A DNA stretch of 64,000 nt, taken from the NCBI GenBank assembly GCA_036676295.1, contig JAKFDE010000016.1, positions 558,001 to 622,000 of the forward strand, read 5' to 3'. Position 1 is the stretch's first letter, and every line of letters starts with the position of its first letter. The DNA comes from UBA4416 sp036676295 (GTDB lineage Bacteria; Bacteroidota; Bacteroidia; B-17B0; Aurantibacillaceae). The notes under the pieces were generated by a model, which ran no database searches, was not told the DNA's origin, and saw only the letters and a list, made by a program, of their open reading frames with translations. A program made the position numbers and the translations under genes. Positions 33,638 to 40,566 of this stretch are shown in pieces.

Positions 33638-34678
33638 ATGCTAGAAAATAAAGAAAGAACAGAATTAAAAACATTAGGTGAGTTTGGATTAATTAAACAT
33701 TTAACCGAGCACGTTGAAATATACAACACCTCTTCTGTAAAAGGAATTGGTGATGATGCCGCGGTTATTAAATACGATAACGAAAAACACACTTTAGTAA
33801 CAACAGACATGTTGGTAGAAGGTGTGCATTTTGATTTGACTTATGTGCCTTTAAAACATTTAGGTTATAAAGCTATCACTGTAAACTTATCCGACATTTG
33901 CGCGATGAATGGCACACCAAAACAAGTAACGGTAAGCTATGCAGCATCGAGTCGTTTTTCGGTAGAAGCTTTGGAAGAGTTATATGCCGGTATGTTATTT
34001 GCCTGCAAAAAATATAACGTTGACCTGATTGGCGGAGATACTACTTCTTCTACCAGCGGTTTAATTATCAGCGTTACGGCTATTGGCGAAGCCGATAAAG
34101 ATAAAGTGGTTTACAGAAACGGCGCGAAAGAAAAAGACCTGTTATGTGTGAGTGGCGACTTAGGTGGTGCTTACATGGGCTTACAAGTATTAGAAAGAGA
34201 AAAATTTGTATTTAAAGACAACCCGAATTTACAACCTGACTTAGTTGGTAACGATTATATTTTAGAACGTCAATTGAAACCGGAGGCCCGTGTGGATATT
34301 GTAGAGTTATTACAAAAACTGGACGTAACACCAACGAGTATGATCGATGTGAGTGATGGATTAGCTTCGGAAATTATTCACTTGTGCGAACAATCAGAAG
34401 TTGGGTGCGAATTGTATGAAGATAAAATTCCTTTGGATCCACAAACATTTGACAGAGCCCGTGAGTTTAGTTTAGACCCAACGGTTTGCGCTTTGAGTGG
34501 TGGCGAAGATTATGAATTGTTATTTACCATTCCAATGGCTGATTACGAAAAAATAAAAAACGTTCCTGACTTTACGGTGATTGGGCACATGACGGCAAAA
34601 TCAAGCGGTATTAATTTAATTGCTAAAGCAGGTACCTCACACCCTATTACGGCACAAGGATGGAATGCGTTTAAGTAG
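33638..34678 (+). CDS. thiL: Thiamine-monophosphate kinase
   Basis: Makes thiamine diphosphate from thiamine monophosphate and ATP, the last step of the cofactor pathway. 346 residues from the ATG at 33638; the longer frame back to 33575 runs through the repeat and is discarded. AIR-synthase fold: LGEFGLIKHL near the start, GIGDDAAVIKYDNEKHTLVTTDMLVEGVHFDLTY read in pieces (Asp pairs that bind Mg and ATP), AITVNLSDICAMNGTPKQVTVS with the conserved N-x-S-D, DLIGGDTTSS, MIDVSDGLASEIIHLCE (about 226-242) and LSGGEDYELLFTI. The full set of Asp residues is present. Genes around it share no thiamine function. It is flanked on both sides by related short repeats. Confidence 0.95.
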   Translation: MLENKERTELKTLGEFGLIKHLTEHVEIYNTSSVKGIGDDAAVIKYDNEKHTLVTTDMLVEGVHFDLTYVPLKHLGYKAITVNLSDICAMNGTPKQVTVSYAASSRFSVEALEELYAGMLFACKKYNVDLIGGDTTSSTSGLIISVTAIGEADKDKVVYRNGAKEKDLLCVSGDLGGAYMGLQVLEREKFVFKDNPNLQPDLVGNDYILERQLKPEARVDIVELLQKLDVTPTSMIDVSDGLASEIIHLCEQSEVGCELYEDKIPLDPQTFDRAREFSLDPTVCALSGGEDYELLFTIPMADYEKIKNVPDFTVIGHMTAKSSGINLIAKAGTSHPITAQGWNAFK

Positions 34679-34694
34679 AAAACAATCTACGGTG

Positions 34695-34710
34695 TACAAT
34701 GTACATTGTA
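34695..34710. repeat. Perfect 16-bp palindrome behind thiL
   Basis: TACAATGTACATTGTA is its own complement. It starts 17 bases past the thiL stop. Its half TACAATGT is also in the repeat ahead of thiL (33566-33636). No T run follows, so a terminator is unlikely; it may be a protein-binding site or the remnant of a small palindromic element. Confidence 0.6.
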
Positions 34711-34719
34711 AAATGAATT

Positions 34720-34754
34720 AACTTTTTGTTTTTTTGTTCAAGCAAAAGAAGAAA
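34720..34754. repeat. Copy 1 of a TTTTTG...CAAGCAAAA repeat
   Basis: The segment beginning AACTTTTTG and ending TTCAAGCAAAAGAAGAAA aligns almost base for base with 59804-59842 (ACTTTTTGC...GGTCAAGCAAAAAGAAGAGAAA), apart from a few single-base gaps. Both copies lie ahead of a plus-strand gene. The second copy forms the better hairpin. Confidence 0.6.
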
Positions 34755-34769
34755 CATAAAATAATTATA

Positions 34770-35111
34770 ATGAAAAAAACACTTTTACTTTTATTACTAA
34801 GCCTAAGTTTTTTAGCTTGTGATAAAAAGAAAACCAGCATTGGTGGCAAAGTAACCAATGCCGTTACGGGCGAACCTGTGCATAATGCTTTAGTGAATTA
34901 TGTACAATGTGATGGCAGCGGTGATAATTGCAACGAAACAGTAATTGGACAAACCTACACCAGCTTAAGTGGTGAATTTGTCATCGATCAAAAAACTGCC
35001 AGTAAATCAAAAGATAAATGGATCGATGTGTATTACGACAATAAAAAAGTCGGGCATCAAGATAACATCGGACTAAAAGATAAAAGCATCAATATTGTAG
35101 TAACACTTTAA
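34770..35111 (+). CDS. Small lipoprotein with CarboxypepD_reg-like fold
   Basis: 113 residues from the ATG at 34770; the frame extends upstream to 34734 but the signal peptide MKKTLLLLLLSLSFLACD fixes this start. The lipobox Cys is residue 17. The mature part reads TSIGGKVTNAVTGEPVHNAL (about 22-41), the pattern of a carboxypeptidase-regulatory-like (transthyretin-type) beta sandwich, in which G-x-V-x-D/N-x2-T-G-x-P-x2-x-A is usual. Two further Cys (near 46 and 52) may form a disulfide. It is a predicted periplasmic or outer-membrane lipoprotein of unknown function. It follows thiL by 91 bp containing the repeats described there. Confidence 0.72.
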   Translation: MKKTLLLLLLSLSFLACDKKKTSIGGKVTNAVTGEPVHNALVNYVQCDGSGDNCNETVIGQTYTSLSGEFVIDQKTASKSKDKWIDVYYDNKKVGHQDNIGLKDKSINIVVTL

Positions 35112-35114
35112 AAC

Positions 35115-35203
35115 TGTCAGTTCGAGCGAAGTCGAGAACCTGTGAATTCAAATTCACAAAAAAACATTATATAGAACGCTTCTCGACTGCGCTCGAAGTG
35201 ACA
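35115..35203. repeat. REP-like nested palindrome
   Basis: Outer arms: TGTCAGTTCGAGCGAAGTCG at 35115-35134 and its near-complement ending GCTCGAAGTGACA at 35203 match at about 23 of 26 positions. Inside lies a second hairpin, TGTGAATT/AATTCACA, at 35141-35158. The arms contain TTCGAGCG and GTCGAGAA, a repeat recalled from intergenic regions of many Bacteroidota. No gene is coded here. Confidence 0.72.
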
Positions 35204-35242
35204 AAAAATAAAATTGATAATAAACTAAAAATAAAATTTAGC

Positions 35243-35665
35243 ATGAGCACAGAGAAATCCATTGAATCATCAAAAGCACCTGAACCGGTTGGTTTATACC
35301 CTCACGCACGTCGCGTAGGCAATTTATTGTTTTTAAGTGGCGTTGGTCCGCGCGAACGCGGTACTAAAAAAATACCGGGAGTAGATTTAGATGAAAATGG
35401 CAACATTGTTTCTTACGATATTGAAGCGCAATGCCACAGCGTGTTTCGTAACATCAAATATATTTTAGAAGACTCCGGAAGCTCTTGGGATAAAATTGTA
35501 GACGTGCAGGTTTTTTTAACCAACATGAAAGACGATTTTCCTAAATACAATAAATTGTGGGCTGAGTATTTTAAAGAAAACCCTCCTTGCCGTACTACCA
35601 TCGAAATTAATTGCCTACCCACTCCTATTGCTATTGAGTTAAAGGTGATCGCGACGATTGATTAA
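35243..35665 (+). CDS. RidA-family enzyme, 2-aminomuconate deaminase-like
   Basis: 140 residues from the ATG at 35243, since the upstream part of the frame (35198-35242) overlaps the palindrome and does not look coding. RidA/YjgF fold with GLYPHARRVGNLLFLSGVGPRERGT read in pieces (the S-G at about 34-35), DIEAQCHSVFRNIKYILED (about 60-78), VDVQVFLTNMKDDFPKYNKLWAEYF (about 88-112) and CRTTIEINCLPTPIAIELKVIA near the C-terminus, with the Arg-Thr-Thr that binds the substrate carboxylate. The R-T-T-[IV]-E-[VI]-x-x-L-P-x-P and YPHARR elements match AmnD/NbaF 2-aminomuconate deaminases rather than the general RidA group. This enzyme would follow the aldehyde dehydrogenase at 32119 in 3-hydroxyanthranilate breakdown. 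Confidence 0.82.
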   Translation: MSTEKSIESSKAPEPVGLYPHARRVGNLLFLSGVGPRERGTKKIPGVDLDENGNIVSYDIEAQCHSVFRNIKYILEDSGSSWDKIVDVQVFLTNMKDDFPKYNKLWAEYFKENPPCRTTIEINCLPTPIAIELKVIATID

Positions 35666-35679
35666 TAAGATTATATAAC

Positions 35680-36270
35680 ATGAAATCTATTTCAAAAATT
35701 ACGCTTTTCCTTGCTTTGTTAATTTCATTTTCATTCAAGCAGACAGAAAACCCAATAGAATTTTTTATGGATTCACCAGACAACTGGTACAAAAATTCCA
35801 ATGATGAAATTTACAATAATCTAAATAAATTTAAGTTAACAAAAACTCAATTAGACAAATATATTTCTGATCACAAAGGTTCCGTCCTTTTTGTTTCATA
35901 TACTAAATATGAACAATCTGATCACACAGGACTTATTCCAACCATACAAGTAAATATTCGAAACAATAATACTGGAAGTTTTGACAACTTCTTTGAAGCA
36001 ATGAAAAAAAGTGTTGAATCAATGCCTACTTACTTTAAGGACTTTGAATATATTGATGTTCCTAAAAAAGTAAAAGTAGGAAATAGAGATGCTTTTTACT
36101 TTTCTTCAAAATTTACAATGAAAAGTGGAACTCAAACTATTAAACCTAGAAGTAGAACCTATGCCGTTCCAATTGGTAATAAATTTTTTCAATTAAATTT
36201 TACCGATGGTGACGATGAGGATTGCACAACAACTTTTGACTCCTTAATAAAGTCAATAAAGTTTAACTAA
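35680..36270 (+). CDS. Hypothetical secreted protein
   Basis: 196 residues. A hydrophobic N-terminus (about 5-20, ALLISFSFKQ) looks like a signal peptide without lipobox. The rest alternates polar strands, with SPDNWYKNSNDEI (about 31-43) and FQLNFTDGDDEDCTTTFDSLIKSIKF at the end. The C-terminal D..F.S.I.SIK pattern resembles small proteins of the PsbP/DUF1795-like type, with which I associate it only weakly. One Cys. It begins 14 bp after the RidA gene, and ends in the CTAAC element of the attC-like stretch at 36267. Its codon choice seems looser than that of the housekeeping neighbours. Function unknown. Confidence 0.5.
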   Translation: MKSISKITLFLALLISFSFKQTENPIEFFMDSPDNWYKNSNDEIYNNLNKFKLTKTQLDKYISDHKGSVLFVSYTKYEQSDHTGLIPTIQVNIRNNNTGSFDNFFEAMKKSVESMPTYFKDFEYIDVPKKVKVGNRDAFYFSSKFTMKSGTQTIKPRSRTYAVPIGNKFFQLNFTDGDDEDCTTTFDSLIKSIKFN

Positions 36271-36401
36271 CAAGTTTCCCTGGCCCCGACAACTATCGGG
36301 ATGTAATCCTACCACTTAAACCAGTAATTACATCTTAGGCTTTGCTAAAGTCCAATAAACTTTTATCTTCGTTATGCTAATTTGGTTCAGCGCCGTTAGT
36401 A
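36267..36401. repeat. attC-like imperfect palindrome, copy A (tentative)
   Basis: The stretch starts with CTAAC (36267-36271, overlapping the stop codon of the preceding gene) and ends in GTTAGTA (36395-36401), which mirror each other like the R''/R' ends of integron attC sites. Inside are CCCGA/TCGGG (36285-36300) and GATGTAAT/ATTACATC (36300-36307 and 36327-36334), perfect inverted pairs. A 31-base segment at 36339-36369 is 28/31 identical to 63363-63393. The pairing of the inner ends is weaker than in copy B, and no matching GTTAG boundary is seen before the gene at 35680. Confidence 0.35.
36341..36371 (+). promoter_or_regulatory. Bacteroidota-type promoter inside attC-like copy A
   Basis: TTTG at 36341-36344 and TATCTTCG at 36364-36371 are 19 bases apart, the spacing of the -33 TTTG and -7 TAnnTTTG elements of Bacteroidota primary-sigma promoters. 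It points toward the S9 oligopeptidase gene, 41 bases ahead of its ATG. The same element, with TATCTTTA, is at 63365-63395. Confidence 0.55.
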
Positions 36402-36412
36402 CAAAACCAATT

Positions 36413-38578
36413 ATGAAAAAAACAATCTTCATTCTTCCATTTGCATTTTTATTAAGCTGCAAAAACAATAACACAACTGATTCAACTCCAACTAAAATGA
36501 TATTAAATCCTGATAAAGCAACAGCTCCTGTTGCAGAGAAAAAAGAACACTGGCGCACCATTCATGGTGATAGCGTATTAGATAACTATTACTGGATGTA
36601 CGATTTTTTTGGTAAAGGTCCAGATAGTACCAAAGCGGTGGATTATTTAAAAGCAGAGAATGCGTATTTAGATACCGTGATGAGTGGTACTGATAAATTT
36701 CAGGCAGACTTATTTACAGAAATGAAAGCCCGCATTAAAGAAAAAGATGAAAGTGTGCCTGTATTTAAAAATGGTTACTATTACTACACTCGCACGGAGG
36801 ATGGCAAACAATATTATAAATACTGTCGCAAAAAAGGAAGCTTAGAGGCTAAAGAAGAAATCTTATTAGACATTGATAAAATGGCTGAAGGACATTCGTA
36901 CTATTCAGCTTCAGGATTTGCCATCAGCGAAGATAACAAACTCTTAGCTTATGCCATTGATGAAGTGAGCCGCAGGCAATACACCATTTATATCAAGAAT
37001 ATAGAAACAGGCGAGATCTTAAAAGATGCTATTAAAAATACGGAAGGTGCTGCTTGCTGGGCAAACGATAATAAAACACTTTATTATACTTCCAAAAATG
37101 AAGTGACTTTATTGTCCGAAAAAATTAAACGTCACACCTTAGGTACTGATTCTTCAACCGATGCGACGGTTTATGAAGAAAAAGACAAGAGCAATTACAT
37201 TGGTGTTTACAAAAGCAAAAACAATAAATACATTGTCATTTATTCGTCAGCCACCATGTCGTCGGAAGTACACATACTGGATGCCTCTAAAGCAAACGAT
37301 GCCTTTAAAGTATTTCAACCACGCCTAAAAGATGTATTATACAATGTGATTGTATTGAACGATAAATTTTTAATACGTACCAATAAAGACGGTGCTTTGA
37401 ATTTCAAATTAATGGAATGCCCTTTTGATAAAACCGATGTAGCGAATTGGAAAGAATATGTGCCTCACCGTAAAGAGGTATTGATAGAAGGTGTTTCTGA
37501 ATTTAAAGATTTTGTGGTGATCGAAGAACGCAAAGATGGTTTGATCAATATGTGTGTTAAAAATTTAAATACTAAAACAGATCATTATATCAGCTTTGAT
37601 GAAGCAGCTTATACGGCTCATGCTTCTGGAAATCCTGAATACAATAGTACCACCTTACGTTATAATTACACATCCTTAACAACTCCAAGTTCTGTTTACG
37701 ATTATAACATGTTAACTAAAGCCAAACAGTTAATGAAACAACAGGAAGTACTTGGTGGCTATAAGGTAGATGATTATGTGACTGAACGTTTATTTGCCAC
37801 TGCAAAAGATGGAACCAAAGTACCGATCTCTTTAGTTTATAAAAAAGGATTTAAAAAAGATGGTAACGCGCCCCTGTTGTTATATGCTTACGGAAGTTAT
37901 GGCGCCAGCATGGATGCCAGTTTTAACAGCGCACGCATCAGTTTATTAGACAGAGGCTTTGTGTATGCCATTGCGCATATCCGTGGCGGACAAGACTTAG
38001 GGCGTCAATGGTATGAAGATGGTAAAATGATGAAAAAGAAAAACACCTTCACCGATTTTATTAATTGTGGCGAATTTTTAGTGGAGCAAAAATATACCAG
38101 CAAAAATCATTTGTATGCTCAAGGTGGTAGCGCCGGTGGTTTATTAATGGGTGCTGTAGCCAATATGGCACCGGACTTATGGCATGGCATCATTGCACAA
38201 GTGCCATTTGTGGATGTGGTCAATACCATGTTAGATGAAAGTATTCCTTTAACTACTAATGAGTTTGATGAATGGGGAAATCCGAAAAATAAGGAAGCTT
38301 ATGATTATATGAAAAGCTATAGTCCTTATGAAAATGTTGAAGCAAAGAATTATCCACATATTTTAGTGACAACAGGATTACACGACAGTCAGGTACAATA
38401 TTTTGAACCATCTAAATGGGTAGCAAAATTAAGAGCCATGAAAACAGATAAAAATGTATTGTTATTACACACTAATATGGAATTTGGACATGGTGGTGCC
38501 AGCGGACGTTTTGATTATTTAAAAGACATTGCGTTGAACTATGCCTTTATGTTTAGTTTGGAAGGCATAGAGAAATAG
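36413..38578 (+). CDS. S9A family oligopeptidase, lipoprotein (oligopeptidase B-like)
   Basis: 721 residues from the ATG at 36413, chosen because it gives a lipoprotein signal (ILPFAFLLSCKNNN, Cys 17). The frame upstream to 36374 is discarded. Residues 40-430 form the beta-propeller domain (RTIHGDSVLDNYYWM, VPVFKNGYYYYTRTEDGKQY, DEVSRRQYTIYIKNIETGE). Residues 450-721 form the alpha/beta hydrolase with nucleophile Ser in QGGSAGGLLMGAVANM (about 577-592), Asp in LHDSQVQY (about 664-671) and His in FGHGGASGRF (about 699-708). All three are intact. Such peptidases cut short peptides after basic (OpB) or prolyl residues; the anchored form would act in the periplasm. The nearest upstream feature is the promoter-like element. 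Confidence 0.88.
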   Translation: MKKTIFILPFAFLLSCKNNNTTDSTPTKMILNPDKATAPVAEKKEHWRTIHGDSVLDNYYWMYDFFGKGPDSTKAVDYLKAENAYLDTVMSGTDKFQADLFTEMKARIKEKDESVPVFKNGYYYYTRTEDGKQYYKYCRKKGSLEAKEEILLDIDKMAEGHSYYSASGFAISEDNKLLAYAIDEVSRRQYTIYIKNIETGEILKDAIKNTEGAACWANDNKTLYYTSKNEVTLLSEKIKRHTLGTDSSTDATVYEEKDKSNYIGVYKSKNNKYIVIYSSATMSSEVHILDASKANDAFKVFQPRLKDVLYNVIVLNDKFLIRTNKDGALNFKLMECPFDKTDVANWKEYVPHRKEVLIEGVSEFKDFVVIEERKDGLINMCVKNLNTKTDHYISFDEAAYTAHASGNPEYNSTTLRYNYTSLTTPSSVYDYNMLTKAKQLMKQQEVLGGYKVDDYVTERLFATAKDGTKVPISLVYKKGFKKDGNAPLLLYAYGSYGASMDASFNSARISLLDRGFVYAIAHIRGGQDLGRQWYEDGKMMKKKNTFTDFINCGEFLVEQKYTSKNHLYAQGGSAGGLLMGAVANMAPDLWHGIIAQVPFVDVVNTMLDESIPLTTNEFDEWGNPKNKEAYDYMKSYSPYENVEAKNYPHILVTTGLHDSQVQYFEPSKWVAKLRAMKTDKNVLLLHTNMEFGHGGASGRFDYLKDIALNYAFMFSLEGIEK

Positions 38579-38602
38579 TTTTATAGCTTTATCTAAAACA
38601 TC

Positions 38603-39001
38603 ATGAATCAAAGATTAGCACATATTGCTTTAGTAGTTAATGATTATGATGAAGCCATACAATTTTATACTGAAACTTTAAACTTTCGTTTACTAGAAGA
38701 TACTCCATTAAGCGAAAGCAAGCGTTGGGTCATGGTAGCGCCTCCGGGTAACGGCGACTGTTGTTTATTGTTAGCCAAAGCCGCTAACGACGAACAAGCC
38801 GGCAGAGTTGGTAATCAAACCGGTGGGCGCGTGTTCTTATTTTTATATACCGACGATCTGAAGAGAGATTATACCAATATGCAAAGCAAAGGTGTAACTT
38901 TTGTAAGAGAGCCCGTTATAGAAACATGGGGAACAGTAGCAGTATTCAAAGACCTGTATGGCAATTTGTGGGATTTAATAGAACCAACAAACAGCAAATG
39001 A
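38603..39001 (+). CDS. VOC (glyoxalase/dioxygenase fold) protein
   Basis: 132 residues. AHIALVVNDYDEAIQFYTETLNF (start, in two pieces) has the first metal His and the E/D-A...FY...L-x-F pattern of vicinal oxygen chelate proteins. GGRVFLFLYTDDLKRDYTNM holds the second module's strand, and GTVAVFKDLYGNLWDLIEPT near the C-terminus has the D-P/L-x-GN-x-W-[DE]-L-[IV]-[EQ] signature with the terminal Glu ligand. One VOC domain of two betaalphabetabetabeta modules. No substrate can be named; glyoxalase-like, bleomycin-resistance-like or dioxygenase roles all fit. The stop overlaps the start of the CAP gene by four bases (ATGA), which couples them. Confidence 0.85.
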   Translation: MNQRLAHIALVVNDYDEAIQFYTETLNFRLLEDTPLSESKRWVMVAPPGNGDCCLLLAKAANDEQAGRVGNQTGGRVFLFLYTDDLKRDYTNMQSKGVTFVREPVIETWGTVAVFKDLYGNLWDLIEPTNSK

Positions 39002-39603
39002 AATCGATCAAAATAGTTTTCATCTCTATTTCCGTTTTGCTGTTATCATGGAGTAGCAAAGCTCAAACGACTACAGCTTGGGCGGCAGATGAATTAAAAC
39101 AGGCCAACACGGCGAAAGATTTTGCCGATTTTAATACCATCGAAAAAGAAACGCTCTTGTACATTAATCTCGCAAGATTGTATCCGAAAAAATTCGCAGA
39201 GGTAGAACTCAAAGATTATAATGGCCCTACAAACAATTCTGATTATCTCAAAAACTCTCCCTATAAAAGATCATTGATCAATACTTTAAGATCCAACAAA
39301 GCATCAAATGCGTTAGTACCGGATAAACCCTTAACCGAGTTCGCTAAATGTTTTGCCATTGAACAAGGCAAATCGGGCAAACATGGGCACGACCGGCATA
39401 AATGCAAAGATGGTAATTTTGCCGAGTGCGTTTCTTATGGGATGGATAATGGGAAAGATATTGCCATGCAATTATTGATCGATCATAGTGTGAGTTCTTT
39501 AGGCCATCGCAAAATTTGTTTAGATAAAAATCTATCACGCGTTGGCATTAGTTTTGGGCAACATAAAACCGCCGACTATTTGGCGGTATTGGATTTTAAT
39601 TGA
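38998..39603 (+). CDS. Secreted CAP (SCP/PR-1-like) domain protein
   Basis: 201 residues from the ATG at 38998, 4 bp inside the VOC gene's end; the upstream part of the frame is the VOC gene in another phase. Signal peptide about 1-22 (LLSWSSKAQ). ETLLYINLARLYPKKFAEV (about 50-68) is the first helix of the CAP fold (usual pattern: LN..R), GKSGKHGHDRHKCKDGNFAECVSYG (in two parts, about 130-154) holds the His and Glu of the CAP cavity, and LIDHSVSSLGHRKICLDKNLSRVGIS (in two parts) is the W..S..H...... signature. Extracellular; function of bacterial CAP proteins is largely unknown. Two Cys pairs may form disulfides. Confidence 0.8.
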   Translation: MKSIKIVFISISVLLLSWSSKAQTTTAWAADELKQANTAKDFADFNTIEKETLLYINLARLYPKKFAEVELKDYNGPTNNSDYLKNSPYKRSLINTLRSNKASNALVPDKPLTEFAKCFAIEQGKSGKHGHDRHKCKDGNFAECVSYGMDNGKDIAMQLLIDHSVSSLGHRKICLDKNLSRVGISFGQHKTADYLAVLDFN

Positions 39604-39677
39604 TTTGTCTAAACACTTTTCATTATGTAAATTTAGTCTGCTCCTCTTCCTACTAATTATAAAAACTGTTTTTATTT

Positions 39678-40448
39678 ATGAAAAGAAAACTACTCATTTC
39701 AATCGTTGTTATTTTAGGATTTCTGATATACAGGTATTCTAAATTCTTTTACGCCTATGTCGTGTTAGGCAAAGGGGCTTGGGAAACGACCAACGTCAGC
39801 CTACTAATGTCGATCTTACTTTTAACCGGAATGGTTGTGGCATTACTTTGTACCTGGTACGTGAAAGGTAAGCCCTCTTTCCATGCATTAGGTTTAAAAA
39901 ACGACATTCTGGAAGGTTTGATGTGGGGAGTTATTTGCTCTTTACCTATGTTTATTGGTTACTATTTTACAGGCACTTTTAATACAAATTTTAGTTTGGA
40001 ATTAATTTACAGAGATATAGTTTTAGCCGGCTTCGGAGAAGAATTCATCTTTCGTGGTTTTTTATTTGGCTTATTGTTTTTTTATGGCGGCTGGGGTTTT
40101 ATACCCGCTTGTCTCATCAGTAGTTTATTTTTTGGGGCGGGACATTTATATCAGGCCGAAAATGTTTCGAGCGCTGTGATGATCTTTTTATTTACAGCTT
40201 TAGCTAATGCGGGCTTTGCTTATTTTTACTATGCATGGAACAGTTTATGGATGGTGATCTTTTTACATGGCTTTATGGATCTGGCCTGGGACACGTTTTC
40301 CATCGCCGAAAATGTGACCGGAAATACCTGGGCCAATGTTTTTAGATTCATCTCTTTAGGTATTGCTATTTTTATATCCGTGAAAACAGCCAAAAAAAAT
40401 AATCGCTGGGATCTGAAATCAAAAATGTGGGTAAACAAAACGGCCTGA
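39678..40448 (+). CDS. CPBP (type II CAAX-like) intramembrane glutamic protease
   Basis: 256 residues, about eight membrane segments. The family core is clear: GFGEEFIFRGFLFGLLFFY has E-E-x3-R (about 116-121), FFGAGHLYQA (about 152-161) has the third-motif His, and VIFLHGFMDLAWDT (about 191-204) has the fourth-motif H-x3-[DN]. These residues build the active site inside the membrane. Family members process prenylated or other peptides, or act in immunity to bacteriocins; which one applies is open. The gene stands alone, 75 bp after the CAP gene, and is followed by a strong hairpin at 40521. Confidence 0.88.
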   Translation: MKRKLLISIVVILGFLIYRYSKFFYAYVVLGKGAWETTNVSLLMSILLLTGMVVALLCTWYVKGKPSFHALGLKNDILEGLMWGVICSLPMFIGYYFTGTFNTNFSLELIYRDIVLAGFGEEFIFRGFLFGLLFFYGGWGFIPACLISSLFFGAGHLYQAENVSSAVMIFLFTALANAGFAYFYYAWNSLWMVIFLHGFMDLAWDTFSIAENVTGNTWANVFRFISLGIAIFISVKTAKKNNRWDLKSKMWVNKTA

Positions 40449-40520
40449 TTTAAACTATAATATACGATCCACAAACATCACCGACGAATCAAAAATCATT
40501 GAATATTAATAAAAAAAAAC

Positions 40521-40545
40521 GCCCCTTAATTAAGGGGCTTTTTCA
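40521..40545. terminator. Bidirectional terminator between convergent CPBP and M43 genes
   Basis: GCCCCTTAATTAAGGGGC at 40521-40538 is a perfect 18-base palindrome, with nine A before it and TTTTTC after it. It ends the CPBP gene on the plus strand and, with the A run as U tract, the metalloprotease gene on the minus strand. Confidence 0.9.
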
Positions 40546-40566
40546 CATAATAACAATTACAAAAAA

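Noticed and set aside
33342..33810. Two minus-strand frames at the ALDH/thiL junction
   Set aside because: They cover the ends of two well-supported plus-strand genes and the repeat between them.
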